A model generated the notes under the pieces. The model had not been told where the DNA came from, made no database searches, and saw only the letters and a list, made by a program, of their open reading frames with translations. From JACRGC01 sp041305345 (GTDB lineage: Archaea > Micrarchaeota > Micrarchaeia > Norongarragalinales > SBBD01): a stretch of DNA of 64,000 bases. Both the position numbers and the translations under genes were made by a program. Of this stretch, positions 51,099 to 60,293 are shown one piece after another. The stretch is from positions 1 to 64,000 of the forward strand of contig JBFYLP010000001.1 in NCBI GenBank assembly GCA_041305345.1, read 5' to 3'. Each line of letters opens with the position of its first letter. Within the stretch, counting starts at the first letter, position 1.

Positions 51099-53210
51099 AT
51101 GCCTCCGTCAAAGCCCAAGCAAAAGCAGGAGAAGGGAATTGCATCCATCGACTCATTGTATAATCCGGAGGAGCAGGCAGGTGAAAAGCCCGAGGCGCCA
51201 AGGTATGCAACCTTCAAAGGCATCACCCGGTCTTTTTCAAAGACGTTCGCTCAGTACGGTGCGGGCCAGAAATTCACTCCCGAGGAGGCCGAGGTCTTCG
51301 CATTCCTCGATCTCGAGATAAGCGCGGAGGAGTACTATGCTGCAAGCCGCGGAGTGTTCATTTTCGGGATGTTATTAGGGCTCGCTGCGGGCGCAATCGC
51401 ATACATTTCACTTATTGGAATCCTTGGAATGCAAAACACGCTTCTTGTTTCGCTAATGGCAATAATGGCTCCGCTGGCACTTGGGCTGTACTATAAAAAA
51501 TATCCCCAGATGGCTGCGGACAAGGAGAAACTGCTCGCGCTTGCGTACGTGCCGGAAATCGTGAATTACCTTGTTATGAGCCTTCGGCTAAACCCCAATT
51601 TGGAGAAGGCGGTTGAATTTGCTGCATCGCACGGAAGGGGAAGGATTTCGGATGAGCTGAAAAAAATCATCTGGTTTGTCCAGATCGGAAAATACTCGAG
51701 CGTTGAGGAGGCGCTCGATGACCTGGCGTATAGGTGGGGGCCTTATAGCGAGGATTTCAAGCAGTCGCTAATGACGATACGCGCATCCGTGCTCGAAGCG
51801 GACAAGGCAAGGAGGCAGGAATACCTGGAGAAGGCTCTTGCGGACGTGCTGGAAGGAAGCAAGGAGAAGATGGATTTGTATGCAAGGGGGCTACACCAGC
51901 CGACGGTTTTCCTCTACTACTTTGGGATAATGCTGCCATTGATGCTAGCAATAGTGCTTCCAATAGGCGCCGCATTCATTAAGGATGCGGAATTCGCTAA
52001 GGCGGAATATGTTTTTGTCATCTATTGCATCCTGCTTCCGGCAGGAGTGTACATTTATGGGAATTCGATTTTGTCCGGAAGGCCGCCCACGTACGTCCCG
52101 CCAAGCATTCCCGAAAACCATCCGGGATTGCCAGGCAAGGGCCTTATGAGGGTTGGGGGAGTGCTTTTACCCTACACTGCAGTTGCAATCCTGCTGTTTT
52201 GCCTGATTGCAAGCGCAGGGTTCTTTGCGGATTATGCGCAGGAATCCGCAATCCCTCCCTACGATAGGGAGGAGGCACTCAAACTCATTCCAAACGTCTT
52301 GTTGTTCGGATACTCCATTAGGGTGTTTGGAATATTCGGGGTGCTGCTTGGTACAAGCGTTGGGATAAGCGTCTACCTTTATGGGAAGTACAGCGCACGC
52401 AAGAAGGCGCAAGACGACATAAGGGATATGGAAAACGAGTTCAAGGATGCACTTTACGTGCTGGCCTCGAGGCTCGGCGAGAATAGGCCAATGGAGGAGG
52501 CGATGCGCCAGGCGCTTGAGTTCCTTCCGAAGAGCAAGGTTGCTACAAGGGTTTTCAAGACGGTATTGGAGAACATTACGATGCTTGGGATGACCGTCGA
52601 GGCGGCCGTATTTGACGGCGTTTACGGCGCCTTGAAGAATACGCCATCCCAAACGCTAAGGTCGGGGATGAGAATAATGGTGGATTCGATGGAAATTGGG
52701 GTAAATGTCGCCGCAAAATCCCTCATTTCGCTTTCGATGCAGCTTAGGAATTCGCACAAGATAGATGAGATGCTAAAAAGGCTGCTAAGCGACATCACGG
52801 TGCTTCTTAGCACAATGGCAATATTCGTAGCGCCAATAGTGCTTGCAGTCGTAAGCTCATTGCAGACGGTGATCATCAACTCGCTTTCGGGCCTTGGCGA
52901 GCAGCAATCATTCAGCACTCCTTCTGCGGGAAGCACGGGTATGCCAATAGATGCGGGCGGGCTAACGACGCTCTTTGGCTCGAATAACATTGCAAAGGCG
53001 AGCGCAACACCTGGCGAATTCCTGGTGATAATGGGAGTTTACGTGATTGAAATCGTCTTCCTGCTGGTGTATTTCAACTCCCAGATTGAAGATAGCAACA
53101 ACAAACTCCACACATATACGGCAATTGCAAAGGCGCTGCCAATTGCCACGGTGGTTTTTTGCGCGGTCGCATATTTCACGGGCCAGACGCTAGCTGGAAT
53201 TGGGGGTTGA
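51099..53210 (+). CDS. Membrane protein with two T2SSF (TadC/FlaJ-type) domains
   Basis: This 703-aa protein has two similar halves, each with a cytoplasmic helical region followed by membrane helices (LVMSLRLNPNLEKAVEFAASHG in the first, LYVLASRLGENRPMEEAMRQALE in the second). That is the layout of type IV pilus/archaellum assembly platforms of the FlaJ/TadC family. No matching ATPase is adjacent. A TATA-like CATTATAAAG (about 51069-51078) is about 25 bases before the ATG. Confidence 0.8.
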   Translation: MPPSKPKQKQEKGIASIDSLYNPEEQAGEKPEAPRYATFKGITRSFSKTFAQYGAGQKFTPEEAEVFAFLDLEISAEEYYAASRGVFIFGMLLGLAAGAIAYISLIGILGMQNTLLVSLMAIMAPLALGLYYKKYPQMAADKEKLLALAYVPEIVNYLVMSLRLNPNLEKAVEFAASHGRGRISDELKKIIWFVQIGKYSSVEEALDDLAYRWGPYSEDFKQSLMTIRASVLEADKARRQEYLEKALADVLEGSKEKMDLYARGLHQPTVFLYYFGIMLPLMLAIVLPIGAAFIKDAEFAKAEYVFVIYCILLPAGVYIYGNSILSGRPPTYVPPSIPENHPGLPGKGLMRVGGVLLPYTAVAILLFCLIASAGFFADYAQESAIPPYDREEALKLIPNVLLFGYSIRVFGIFGVLLGTSVGISVYLYGKYSARKKAQDDIRDMENEFKDALYVLASRLGENRPMEEAMRQALEFLPKSKVATRVFKTVLENITMLGMTVEAAVFDGVYGALKNTPSQTLRSGMRIMVDSMEIGVNVAAKSLISLSMQLRNSHKIDEMLKRLLSDITVLLSTMAIFVAPIVLAVVSSLQTVIINSLSGLGEQQSFSTPSAGSTGMPIDAGGLTTLFGSNNIAKASATPGEFLVIMGVYVIEIVFLLVYFNSQIEDSNNKLHTYTAIAKALPIATVVFCAVAYFTGQTLAGIGG

Positions 53211-53313
53211 ATGTTTGAGAGGGAGGCTGGTTGGGGAGGGGGGAAATTCCAAAACGGAGGCAGTTTTTCATTGCTAGGGCTAAATCCCCAATCGGAATAA
53301 TTACCTAAAAAAA

Positions 53314-53568
53314 TCAGCGCTTCTTTGGCTCTTCCTCCGCTGCACCCTGGCCCACAGGGATCTCGACGAAGCGGACGTTGTCCTCGTCAATTGTATAGAT
53401 CACGCGGATGACGCCGGAAACCATCTGGTTGTCGTTGAGCTTATCCATGAATGCAAGTGTCGTGTCCTCCTTCACGCCAACAGCGCCTTCGAATACCGCA
53501 TCAACCGGGTTGAAACCAGCCTTCTTGAGTGCCTCGATTACCTTCAGTACTTCGTCCTTGATTTTCAT
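53314..53568 (-). CDS. Unrecognised 84-aa acidic protein
   Basis: MKIKDEVLKVIEALKKAGFNPVDAV begins a small alpha/beta protein (helix, then GVIRVIYTIDEDNVRFVEI) with a Lys/Glu tail. It is compact and chromosomal in composition, so probably real, but no family is recognised. Confidence 0.65.
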   Translation of the reverse strand: MKIKDEVLKVIEALKKAGFNPVDAVFEGAVGVKEDTTLAFMDKLNDNQMVSGVIRVIYTIDEDNVRFVEIPVGQGAAEEEPKKR

Positions 53569-53666
53569 ACAAACCACCTAGTAAATAGAAAAATACGGAA
53601 GGTTTATCCTGGGAGGGTTTAAAATTGTTGGGTTATGCTGGGCGGACAAAATCGCAAATCAGAATC

Positions 53667-54338
53667 TTAATTGATGACCTTGATGATGATTTCCCCAAAC
53701 AACCTATCCTGCCACGCGAACATCTTCTCTTCCTGGATTAGGTGCAGCACCGGGGGCAGGTGCCTGCTTATCATATGCGCCTTGCTCTCGCCATGGCCGT
53801 TGAACGACTTCAGGAGCTCCGAGAAAACGACCAAATTTTCCTTGTCCTTCATCTCCGCCGCCTTGGCATATACCCTATGCATCTGCTCGTTGATGCTCTC
53901 CTGCGGGAGCTCTATGTGCAAAGGCTCGAATTGCACTTTCCTTTCCGGGATACGGGGCTCATAGCCCATTATCTCTTCAACGGCTTCGATAAGTTCGTTT
54001 AACGTTATGGTCCGGGCCCGGGGCATGTTTGGGAGCAGCATGAGCTCTGGAATTTGCTCATCAAGCATCGGGCGCAGCAAGGGCTCCTCTTCCGGCTCGG
54101 GTTCTTCGAGCTGCAATGCCTGCGCCTTGTAGTGCAGCAGCAAGGCGGATGCAAGGATCACGTTCGCGGGCACGCGCAGGTCCATTGCCTGCATCTCGCG
54201 CACCTTAACCAGGTATGCATCAGCAAGCTTCACCAAATCGATTTCCCAAGGGTTCATCTGCTGCGTGCCCATCGAATCCATTAGCACTTCCCTCCAGGAG
54301 GGCTCCTTCACTAGTTCTACGAGCTCAAGCTGTTGCAT
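53667..54338 (-). CDS. scpA: Segregation and condensation protein A (ScpA)
   Basis: This 223-aa kleisin has the N-terminal ScpA pattern (NPWEIDLVKLADAYLVKVREMQAMDLRVPANVILASALLLHYKAQAL) and the C-terminal winged-helix part. It works with SMC in chromosome condensation. No smc or scpB is in the window. The ATG at 54347 would add three residues. Confidence 0.88.
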   Translation of the reverse strand: MQQLELVELVKEPSWREVLMDSMGTQQMNPWEIDLVKLADAYLVKVREMQAMDLRVPANVILASALLLHYKAQALQLEEPEPEEEPLLRPMLDEQIPELMLLPNMPRARTITLNELIEAVEEIMGYEPRIPERKVQFEPLHIELPQESINEQMHRVYAKAAEMKDKENLVVFSELLKSFNGHGESKAHMISRHLPPVLHLIQEEKMFAWQDRLFGEIIIKVIN

Positions 54339-54471
54339 GATTTCCACGATGGGTTTTTGGAAGAATAAGAGGGGCGAAGTAGTATTTATTACTTCTTATG
54401 CCAAGTTTCCCGCGGAGTGCTGACAAATAACGTAAAAATGAGGCGGCGGCTCCCGATACTCGTTTTTTCCC

Positions 54472-55002
54472 CTACTTCTTCTCCTCCGCCTTCCTTAGAA
54501 GCGCCTTGCCGTGCTCAATTCTCTTCTTAAGGTTGGATTGGAATTCCTCAAAATCCTCCTTCTTTAGAAGCTTGGTCATGAAATAGTTGGTGAAGTGCTG
54601 CGCAACGCTGCTCGCATTAAGCAGGGCATTTTGCATCTGCTCCTGGTTGAGTTTTAGTTCCTTTGGCTGCAGCACCTCGATTGCAACGGGCCCGTATTTG
54701 AGGCATACGCCAATTGCAATGTCAAAATTGGAGAAAAGGGCCTTCACTTCGGTGTAGGTGCTATAGCCCTTGCCCTTCTCGTCTGTTGTTTCAAGCACCT
54801 CCTCGATTTCGGCCCGGCAGTACATCACGCCCTTCTCATTGTTGATCCTTCCAACAAGCTCAACGAGGGATGCCCTCACGGTTTCCTTCTCCCTTCCGAA
54901 GGAATCGAAATGCAGAAGGGCCAGTATGGCGCCGTACTTCCCGGCCTTCTCAAAAAGCGCCTCCAGCTCCTTTTCGGTGAATTCCTTTTTTTGTTCTGGC
55001 AT
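54472..55002 (-). CDS. Unrecognised helical protein
   Basis: This 176-aa protein starts MPEQKKEFTEKELEALFEKAGKYGAILALLHFDSFGRE. It is alpha/beta with a charged helical tail. A TATA-like TTTATACTTA on the reverse strand (about 55077-55086) is upstream. Longer reading into 55092 would cross this promoter. No function is evident. Confidence 0.7.
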   Translation of the reverse strand: MPEQKKEFTEKELEALFEKAGKYGAILALLHFDSFGREKETVRASLVELVGRINNEKGVMYCRAEIEEVLETTDEKGKGYSTYTEVKALFSNFDIAIGVCLKYGPVAIEVLQPKELKLNQEQMQNALLNASSVAQHFTNYFMTKLLKKEDFEEFQSNLKKRIEHGKALLRKAEEKK

Positions 55003-55110
55003 AAATAAAACCCGAATATTAGGGATGCAACCTGCTGATCTTGGCCCGAATTCATTAACGTAGAAATTAGCAAGAATAAGTATAAAAACCACGGGAAAAG
55101 CAAGGGAACA

Positions 55111-55266
55111 TCAGAGCTTTCTTGTAAAGCCGCCCTCGACCACGTACTTCGACTTGCATTGGGGGCAGAAGAATTGGCCGCCGTCGTTGATTAGCCGAAT
55201 CCCGTACCCGTAATTGGAGTAGCAATGCCTGCAGTTCTTGACCAGATCGTCGCCAACAACGGTCAT
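55111..55266 (-). CDS. 51-aa zinc-ribbon protein
   Basis: MTVVGDDLVKNCRHCYSNYG has CRHC, then QFFCPQCKSKY, giving a C-x2-C...C-x2-C ribbon of the size of many archaeal zinc miniproteins. A GGTGAT before the ATG and a TATA-like ATTTAAATA upstream (about 55306-55316) support it as a gene. Function unknown. Confidence 0.7.
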   Translation of the reverse strand: MTVVGDDLVKNCRHCYSNYGYGIRLINDGGQFFCPQCKSKYVVEGGFTRKL

Positions 55267-55386
55267 AAAAAATCACCTGTGAATGGGCTCAGCTATTTTG
55301 CGGCATTTGGTATTTAAATGTTCTTAAGGGCAAAAAAAAACACCAAGGGTTGAGGGGGTTGCCAACACCAAATACAATTGGTAGCC

Positions 55387-56370
55387 TCATCTTTTTTCAA
55401 GAACCGCCTTGTTCACGACATTTTGGGGCGCCCTGCCTTGGAAGAAATCGATTATGGACTGCACCGCCATTTCGGCCATCCTATTTCGCGTATCAACTGA
55501 AGCGCTTGCAATGTGCGGAAGGACGATCACGTTCTGCAGGGGGATTAACTCAACTGGGCTGCGGGGCTCGTCCTCATAAACATCAAGCGCAGCTGCAAAT
55601 ATCTTGCGCTGCTTTAGCGCTTTTGCTAGAGCTACCTGGTCGACCACCGCTCCCCTGGAAGTATTGACAAGAACCGCGCTCTTCTTCATCGCATCGAACT
55701 GTTTTTCTCCGAACATGTAGCGCGTCTTTGGCGTCAGGGGCACGTGGATTGAGATGAAGTCGGATTCCTTCACGAGGGAATCGAAATCCGCGAATCTCGC
55801 ATCGAATTGCTTGTTGAACTCAAAATCCTCCTGCGGGTCGTTGTAGATAACCTTCATCCCAAAGCCCCTGCTCGCCCGTTTGGCAACGGCCTTCCCGATC
55901 CTTCCAAGGCCGACGATCCCAAGGGTCTTCCCATAAACATCCTGGCCTAGCATCATGGAAGGCCCCCAGCCATCATACTTGCATTCGCGCGTGAATTTAT
56001 CCGCTTCCACGATCCTTCGCGATGCGGCAATCATCATCCCCATTGCAAGGTCTGCGGTGGTCTCCGTAAGCACGCCGGGAGTGTTTGTGACAAGGATCTT
56101 GCGCTTGCTGGCTGCCTCGACGTCGATGTTGTCGAACCCGACGGCATAATTGGAAATTATCCTAAGGCCGCGGCTGCAGTCCATCACTTCGGAATCGATC
56201 TTGTCCGTCAGGAGGCATAGTAGCGCATCCTTTCCCTTGACGCCTCCTAAAACTTCATCCCTTGTTGCAAGGCGATCCTCCTCTTGCATCTCAACTTCGA
56301 AATGCTTCCGAAGGTCGTTTAGGGCATTTCCGGGCAGCGGCCGCGTAACAAAAACCTTGGGCTTCCCCAT
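55387..56370 (-). CDS. D-2-hydroxyacid dehydrogenase (glyoxylate reductase-like)
   Basis: This 327-aa protein starts MGKPKVFVTRPLPGNALN. It has the NAD-binding LGIVGLGRIGKAVAKRA, then VLVNTSRGAVVDQVAL (catalytic Arg), YEDEP (Glu) and NVIVLPHIASAS (His). Family members reduce glyoxylate/hydroxypyruvate or similar acids. Confidence 0.9.
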   Translation of the reverse strand: MGKPKVFVTRPLPGNALNDLRKHFEVEMQEEDRLATRDEVLGGVKGKDALLCLLTDKIDSEVMDCSRGLRIISNYAVGFDNIDVEAASKRKILVTNTPGVLTETTADLAMGMMIAASRRIVEADKFTRECKYDGWGPSMMLGQDVYGKTLGIVGLGRIGKAVAKRASRGFGMKVIYNDPQEDFEFNKQFDARFADFDSLVKESDFISIHVPLTPKTRYMFGEKQFDAMKKSAVLVNTSRGAVVDQVALAKALKQRKIFAAALDVYEDEPRSPVELIPLQNVIVLPHIASASVDTRNRMAEMAVQSIIDFFQGRAPQNVVNKAVLEKR

Positions 56371-56482
56371 AATGATCACCATAATGTCGGGCTTGTAATA
56401 CTCGATCTGAATTATTTAATACCCTTTCCATGATTTGGAAAATTCGGCATTTGTGGAAATTGAAGGCAATGCCAAAAAAGGC

Positions 56483-57502
56483 TCATTTCCGCTTCATCTT
56501 GAGCACTTCCCTTGCCTTCGCGGCGATGTCTGCGCTTTTCAATCCGAATTTTACAAGCAGGTCATCCGGCGGGCCGGATTCACCAAACCTATCCACTACG
56601 CCAATGAATTTCATCGGCACCGGGTAATTTTCCGCAAGCACTTCCGCAACCGCGCTACCCATTCCGCCCATCACCTGATGCTCTTCGGCAGTCACGATTG
56701 CGCCCGTTTCCCTGGCGCACCGGATAAGCAAATCCTTGTCGATGGGCTTGATTGTGTGCAAATTAACTACGCGTGCGGAAATTTTTTCAGCCTCAAGCTG
56801 CCTTGCTGCAACAAGCGCCTCATAAACCAATTGGCCGGTTGCAACTATTGTCAAATCCGTCCCTTCCCGAAAAACCTCCGCCTTCCCCAGCTTGAAGGGC
56901 GTCTCCTCGGTCGTAACAACCGGCACCTTGTCCCTGCTGAGGCGGATGTATGCAGGGCCCTTCAGTTCAGCCATTGCAATCGTGGCCTTCCTGGCCTCGA
57001 TCCAATCGCAAGGCGAAAGAACCGTCATGAAGGGAAGGCAGCGCATTATTGCGATGTCCTCCAATGCCTGGTGGGTCGCGCCGTCTGGGCCTACGGAAAC
57101 CCCCGCGTGCGCACCTATTATCTTCACGTTATTTTCCGAGTAGCAGATGCTCACCCTCACCTGGTCCCAATTCCTTCCGGGCGAGAAGACCGCATAGCTG
57201 GCGATGAAGGGGATCTTGCCCTCGGCAGCAAGGCCTGCGGCAACGCCGGCCATGTTCTGCTCGGATACGCCTATTTCGAAATACCTATCGGGAAATTTTT
57301 CCGAAAACCAGTTTACCCGCGTGGATTCAACGAGGTCGCAGCAGAGTGCAACCACATTCGGGTTCCTGGCACCAATTTCGGCAAGCCCCTTTCCCAGGCC
57401 ATCCCTGCTTGGGACCTTCTCGACATTCCCGTATAAATTGCCAGCCAGTTTTACCGCCATCTCGATCATCCGTTTTCCTTCATCTGAAAATTTCAATCTC
57501 AT
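56483..57502 (-). CDS. tktB: Transketolase C-terminal subunit
   Basis: The 339-aa protein has the pyrimidine-binding domain (FEIGVSEQNMAGVAAGLAAEGKIPFIASYAVF, GAHAGVSVGPDGATHQALEDIAIMR) and the transketolase C-terminal domain. In many archaea transketolase is split into two genes; the N-terminal half is directly upstream (58.4-57.5 kb) with a 47-base gap. Confidence 0.93.
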   Translation of the reverse strand: MRLKFSDEGKRMIEMAVKLAGNLYGNVEKVPSRDGLGKGLAEIGARNPNVVALCCDLVESTRVNWFSEKFPDRYFEIGVSEQNMAGVAAGLAAEGKIPFIASYAVFSPGRNWDQVRVSICYSENNVKIIGAHAGVSVGPDGATHQALEDIAIMRCLPFMTVLSPCDWIEARKATIAMAELKGPAYIRLSRDKVPVVTTEETPFKLGKAEVFREGTDLTIVATGQLVYEALVAARQLEAEKISARVVNLHTIKPIDKDLLIRCARETGAIVTAEEHQVMGGMGSAVAEVLAENYPVPMKFIGVVDRFGESGPPDDLLVKFGLKSADIAAKAREVLKMKRK

Positions 57503-57549
57503 TTAGCCATTTCAGGACACATCAAAAAGTTGCCTGCTTCGAATGTTTT

Positions 57550-58407
57550 TCAAACCAGCCCCTTCTCGATCCGTTCCCTTTCCGCCTGCAGCTCACTTAG
57601 CGCAAGTTCCGCCTCCTGCGGATTTGGGGTTTTTCCGTGCCATTGGTATTTCCCATCCATGAATGAAACCCCCTTCCCGGGGGTCGTATTGAGCAGTATC
57701 ATCGAAGGCTTGCTGGATTTTTTTGCACCATCAACAGCGCGGATGATTGCCAAGATGTCGTGGCCGTTCACGGATATGACGTTTAGGCCGAATGCCTCTA
57801 GTTTTGCAGAAAGGGGCTCGAGGGGAAGCACATCCTCGGTGCTGCCATCAATTTGTATGAAATTGCGGTCCATGAAGATGATTAGGTTGCTAAGCTTCAT
57901 TTTTGCCGCGAACATCCACGCCTCCCACACCTGGCCCTCATTGTGCTCGCCATCGGAGGTAAGGCAATAAACGTAATGCGCCTTGCGGTCCATTTTCGCT
58001 GCAAGGGCCATCCCAACTGCAATGGAGGAGCCCTGGCCCAGGGGGCCTGAAGAGGCTTCTATTCCCGGAAGCGCCTTGTTATGCGGATGGCCGTGGAGAC
58101 GCGTGCCAAGTTTCCGAAGGGTCATCAGTTCTTCCCTTGGGAAATAGCCCGCCTCGGCCATCGCGGCGTATTGCACGGGGACCACGTGGCCGCAGGAAAG
58201 AACGAACCTGTCGCGCATCTCCCATTTGGGATTTTTGGGGTCGTGGCAAAGGATGTTGAAATAGAGGGCTGAGAAGAAATCGGCAAGGTCCAAGGTGCCT
58301 GCTGAATGGCCGCTTTTGGCTTCGCAAAGCATCCTGATAAGGTCCTGCCTTATGGTGTTCGCCAAGAGCTTCAATTGTTTAGGCTCGCTTATTTTGCTAA
58401 AAGGCAT
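57550..58407 (-). CDS. tktA: Transketolase N-terminal subunit
   Basis: The 285-aa protein carries the thiamine diphosphate domain: AKSGHSAGTLDLADFFSALYF, GHPHNKALPGIEASSGPLGQGSSIAVGMALA and the GDGEHNEGQVWEA motif with a Ser (SDGEHNEGQ). It transfers two-carbon units and, with TktB and the transaldolase at 59.3 kb, gives a non-oxidative pentose phosphate pathway. Confidence 0.93.
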   Translation of the reverse strand: MPFSKISEPKQLKLLANTIRQDLIRMLCEAKSGHSAGTLDLADFFSALYFNILCHDPKNPKWEMRDRFVLSCGHVVPVQYAAMAEAGYFPREELMTLRKLGTRLHGHPHNKALPGIEASSGPLGQGSSIAVGMALAAKMDRKAHYVYCLTSDGEHNEGQVWEAWMFAAKMKLSNLIIFMDRNFIQIDGSTEDVLPLEPLSAKLEAFGLNVISVNGHDILAIIRAVDGAKKSSKPSMILLNTTPGKGVSFMDGKYQWHGKTPNPQEAELALSELQAERERIEKGLV

Positions 58408-58562
58408 CGTACCCCCCTAAGAAACAGATGGATAACTAATGGGAGGATGTTTTTTTAACCATTTCCCTGAAGGGGATTGGGAAAATGAACGCAGCCCTTT
58501 AGCAGGCGGGTGAACCGGCGGTATTTTTATCCCGGTTGGGAATAACACAGTTGGGAATGGCC

Positions 58563-58727
58563 ATGGCTAGGTTCGTTTGCCTGATTTGCGGCATTGAGAA
58601 ACCCATCCCCAAATGCTGCAATGACCAGGAAATGAAGCACAACGGATCCTACCTCGTGTGCCCTTTTTGCGGCGCCGTGCAGTATTTCCCCTTGCATTGC
58701 GGGAAGCTGATGAAGGTCAAGGAATGA
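58563..58727 (+). CDS. Rubredoxin-like double zinc-ribbon protein
   Basis: The 54-aa protein MARFVCLICGIEKPIPKCC has CLICG, CC, then YLVCPFCGAVQYFPLHCGKLM, so up to three knuckles. A TATA-like GTATTTTTAT (58521-58530) lies about 35 bases before; an ATG at 58557 is also possible. Function unknown. Confidence 0.65.
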   Translation: MARFVCLICGIEKPIPKCCNDQEMKHNGSYLVCPFCGAVQYFPLHCGKLMKVKE

Positions 58728-58744
58728 GCATTATTTGCCAATGG

Positions 58745-59182
58745 TTAGGGGAGCTTTCTTTTCAGGTACTCCAGGGCGTACAATGCAACCTTGTAATGGA
58801 AGAAGTGCAGATCATATAGATCTTTAGACGCATTGGGGGTAAATTCCTTGTGAAAATACCCCTCAAATTCAGCTTTCATTTCTTGGGCGGTCTTTTTGGG
58901 AGGAAAGGCCCGCAATGCTTCCTCTTGGATGAAATTCTTGTGCTCTGGCATGTTTGGCCTTGAGAGAACAAAAACCGTATCGAATTTCCTTGCTAGTTCT
59001 TTGATTTGCCGTTTATCATAGTCCGCTATCGGCACCCCCCTTTCGGCAACAGTAATTCGCCCTGCCAGGTTGTTAACGGATAATAGGTGGGAAAAGATAC
59101 GCGCGATAGACCCCGATGCCCTGCCTTCCACGCACGCAAATGCAACCTTGAGGGGCCTTTTCATTTTTTCTTCTTTGGCCAT
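58745..59182 (-). CDS. Low-MW phosphatase-like protein with shortened P-loop
   Basis: The 145-aa protein MAKEEKMKRPLKVAFACVEGRASGSIARIF resembles the low-molecular-weight phosphatase/arsenate reductase fold (later VAERGVPIADYD, VFVLSRPNMPEH). In the family the P-loop is C-x5-R; here it reads CVEGRAS, two residues short, so phosphatase activity is doubtful. A longer start at 59251 is possible. Confidence 0.55.
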   Translation of the reverse strand: MAKEEKMKRPLKVAFACVEGRASGSIARIFSHLLSVNNLAGRITVAERGVPIADYDKRQIKELARKFDTVFVLSRPNMPEHKNFIQEEALRAFPPKKTAQEMKAEFEGYFHKEFTPNASKDLYDLHFFHYKVALYALEYLKRKLP

Positions 59183-59326
59183 TTTCTCACTTCTTATTCT
59201 TCTCCAAGTCCCTGACAACTCCGGAGACTCCACCCATACAGTATGAAGCATTGCCTAAGGATGCCGCCCAGTTAATTATGCTTTGAACCGGGATACCCGG
59301 GTCGTTTATACCCCGTAAAGTACAAT

Positions 59327-59977
59327 TTATTTTTTCATCCTCTCCCAATCTTCCGTGAATTTCTTCACGCCCGCATCCGTGAGGGGATGCTTGAACATCT
59401 GCCTTAGCACTGAAAAAGGAATGGTGGCGAAGTCCGCTCCGGCTTTTGCTGCTTCAACCACGTGAATTGGGTTGCGGATGCTTGCAGCAAGGACGTGCGT
59501 TTTGATCTGGTGCGTCCTATAGATTTCCACGATGTCGCGGACCAATGAAATGCCGTTTTCGCTGATGTCATCGAGCCTGCCAACAAAGGGGGAAACTAAA
59601 AATGCGCCTGCACGGGCTGCTAGAAGGGCTTGATTCGGGGTAAATACGAGGGTTACATTTACCCTTATTCCTTCCTTCGAAAGCTTGCTGCACGCCTTGA
59701 TCCCTTCCTCGGTCATCGGAACCTTGATAACGACGTTTTTGTGCCATTTCGAATATTCCCTTCCTTCATCGAACATCTTTTCCGAAGAGGTTGAGAGCAC
59801 TTCGGCAGAGATCGGGCCTTCAACAAGCGAGCAGATCTCAAGGATGGTTTGCTTGAAATCCTTTCCCTCCTTTGCCAGGAGCGAAGGGTTCGTGGTTACC
59901 CCGGAAAGCACGCCCCAGCTTGCTGCCTCCCTAACTTCCGTAAGGTTCGCAGTGTCAATCATTAGTTTCATTTCCAT
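59327..59977 (-). CDS. tal: Transaldolase (TalC/F6PA type)
   Basis: This 216-aa TIM-barrel protein has LMIDTANLTEVREAA, GVTTNPSLLAKEG, HKNVVIKVPMTEEGIKA (Schiff-base Lys), ARAGAFLVSPFVGRLDD and VLAASIRNPIHVVEAAKAGADFATIPFSVL. It links with the split transketolase upstream for sugar-phosphate interconversion. Start MEMKLMIDT at 59977; MKLMID at 59971 is also possible. Confidence 0.9.
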   Translation of the reverse strand: MEMKLMIDTANLTEVREAASWGVLSGVTTNPSLLAKEGKDFKQTILEICSLVEGPISAEVLSTSSEKMFDEGREYSKWHKNVVIKVPMTEEGIKACSKLSKEGIRVNVTLVFTPNQALLAARAGAFLVSPFVGRLDDISENGISLVRDIVEIYRTHQIKTHVLAASIRNPIHVVEAAKAGADFATIPFSVLRQMFKHPLTDAGVKKFTEDWERMKK

Positions 59978-60091
59978 CACTTGTTCTTTTTTTATCAAAG
60001 GGATTTTTTATGGCTATGCATCAATGGAAATCGGGGTTGATGGTTCAACCATTAAGCTATATATCCGGGAAACGGGATTATTCAGAGTTCC

Positions 60092-60205
60092 ATGAAGTGC
60101 CCGATGTTCCTAGGTTTCTTCAAGGAGATCTCGGAACTGAAGGAAAAAAAGGGGCCTAGGAAAAAGGGCAGGAAATGGAAAAGAGGGATGAATGCAAAGG
60201 CATAG
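60092..60205 (+). CDS. Possible 37-aa basic protein
   Basis: MKCPMFLGFFKEISELKEKKG begins a short Lys/Arg-rich peptide. A TATA-like CTATATATCC (60055-60064) lies about 34 bases before it. No homology is recognised; a chance ORF is possible. Confidence 0.35.
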   Translation: MKCPMFLGFFKEISELKEKKGPRKKGRKWKRGMNAKA

Positions 60206-60293
60206 GCCCATCAACGGGCTGGCAATTTAAGAGCCTTTTTAAATCTTTAAGGGATCGAATATATACTCTGTCTATATGTTTTCTTAGGGGGGG

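Noticed and set aside
55067..55276. Longer ORF (69 aa) in another frame across the 51-aa zinc ribbon
   Set aside because: Arg/Leu-rich with no motif; the zinc-ribbon frame has paired CxxC and a proper ribosome binding site.
56435..57436. Long plus-strand ORF (333 aa) across the transketolase gene
   Set aside because: Antisense shadow of tktB, which has clear conserved domains; the frame holds no recognisable motif.
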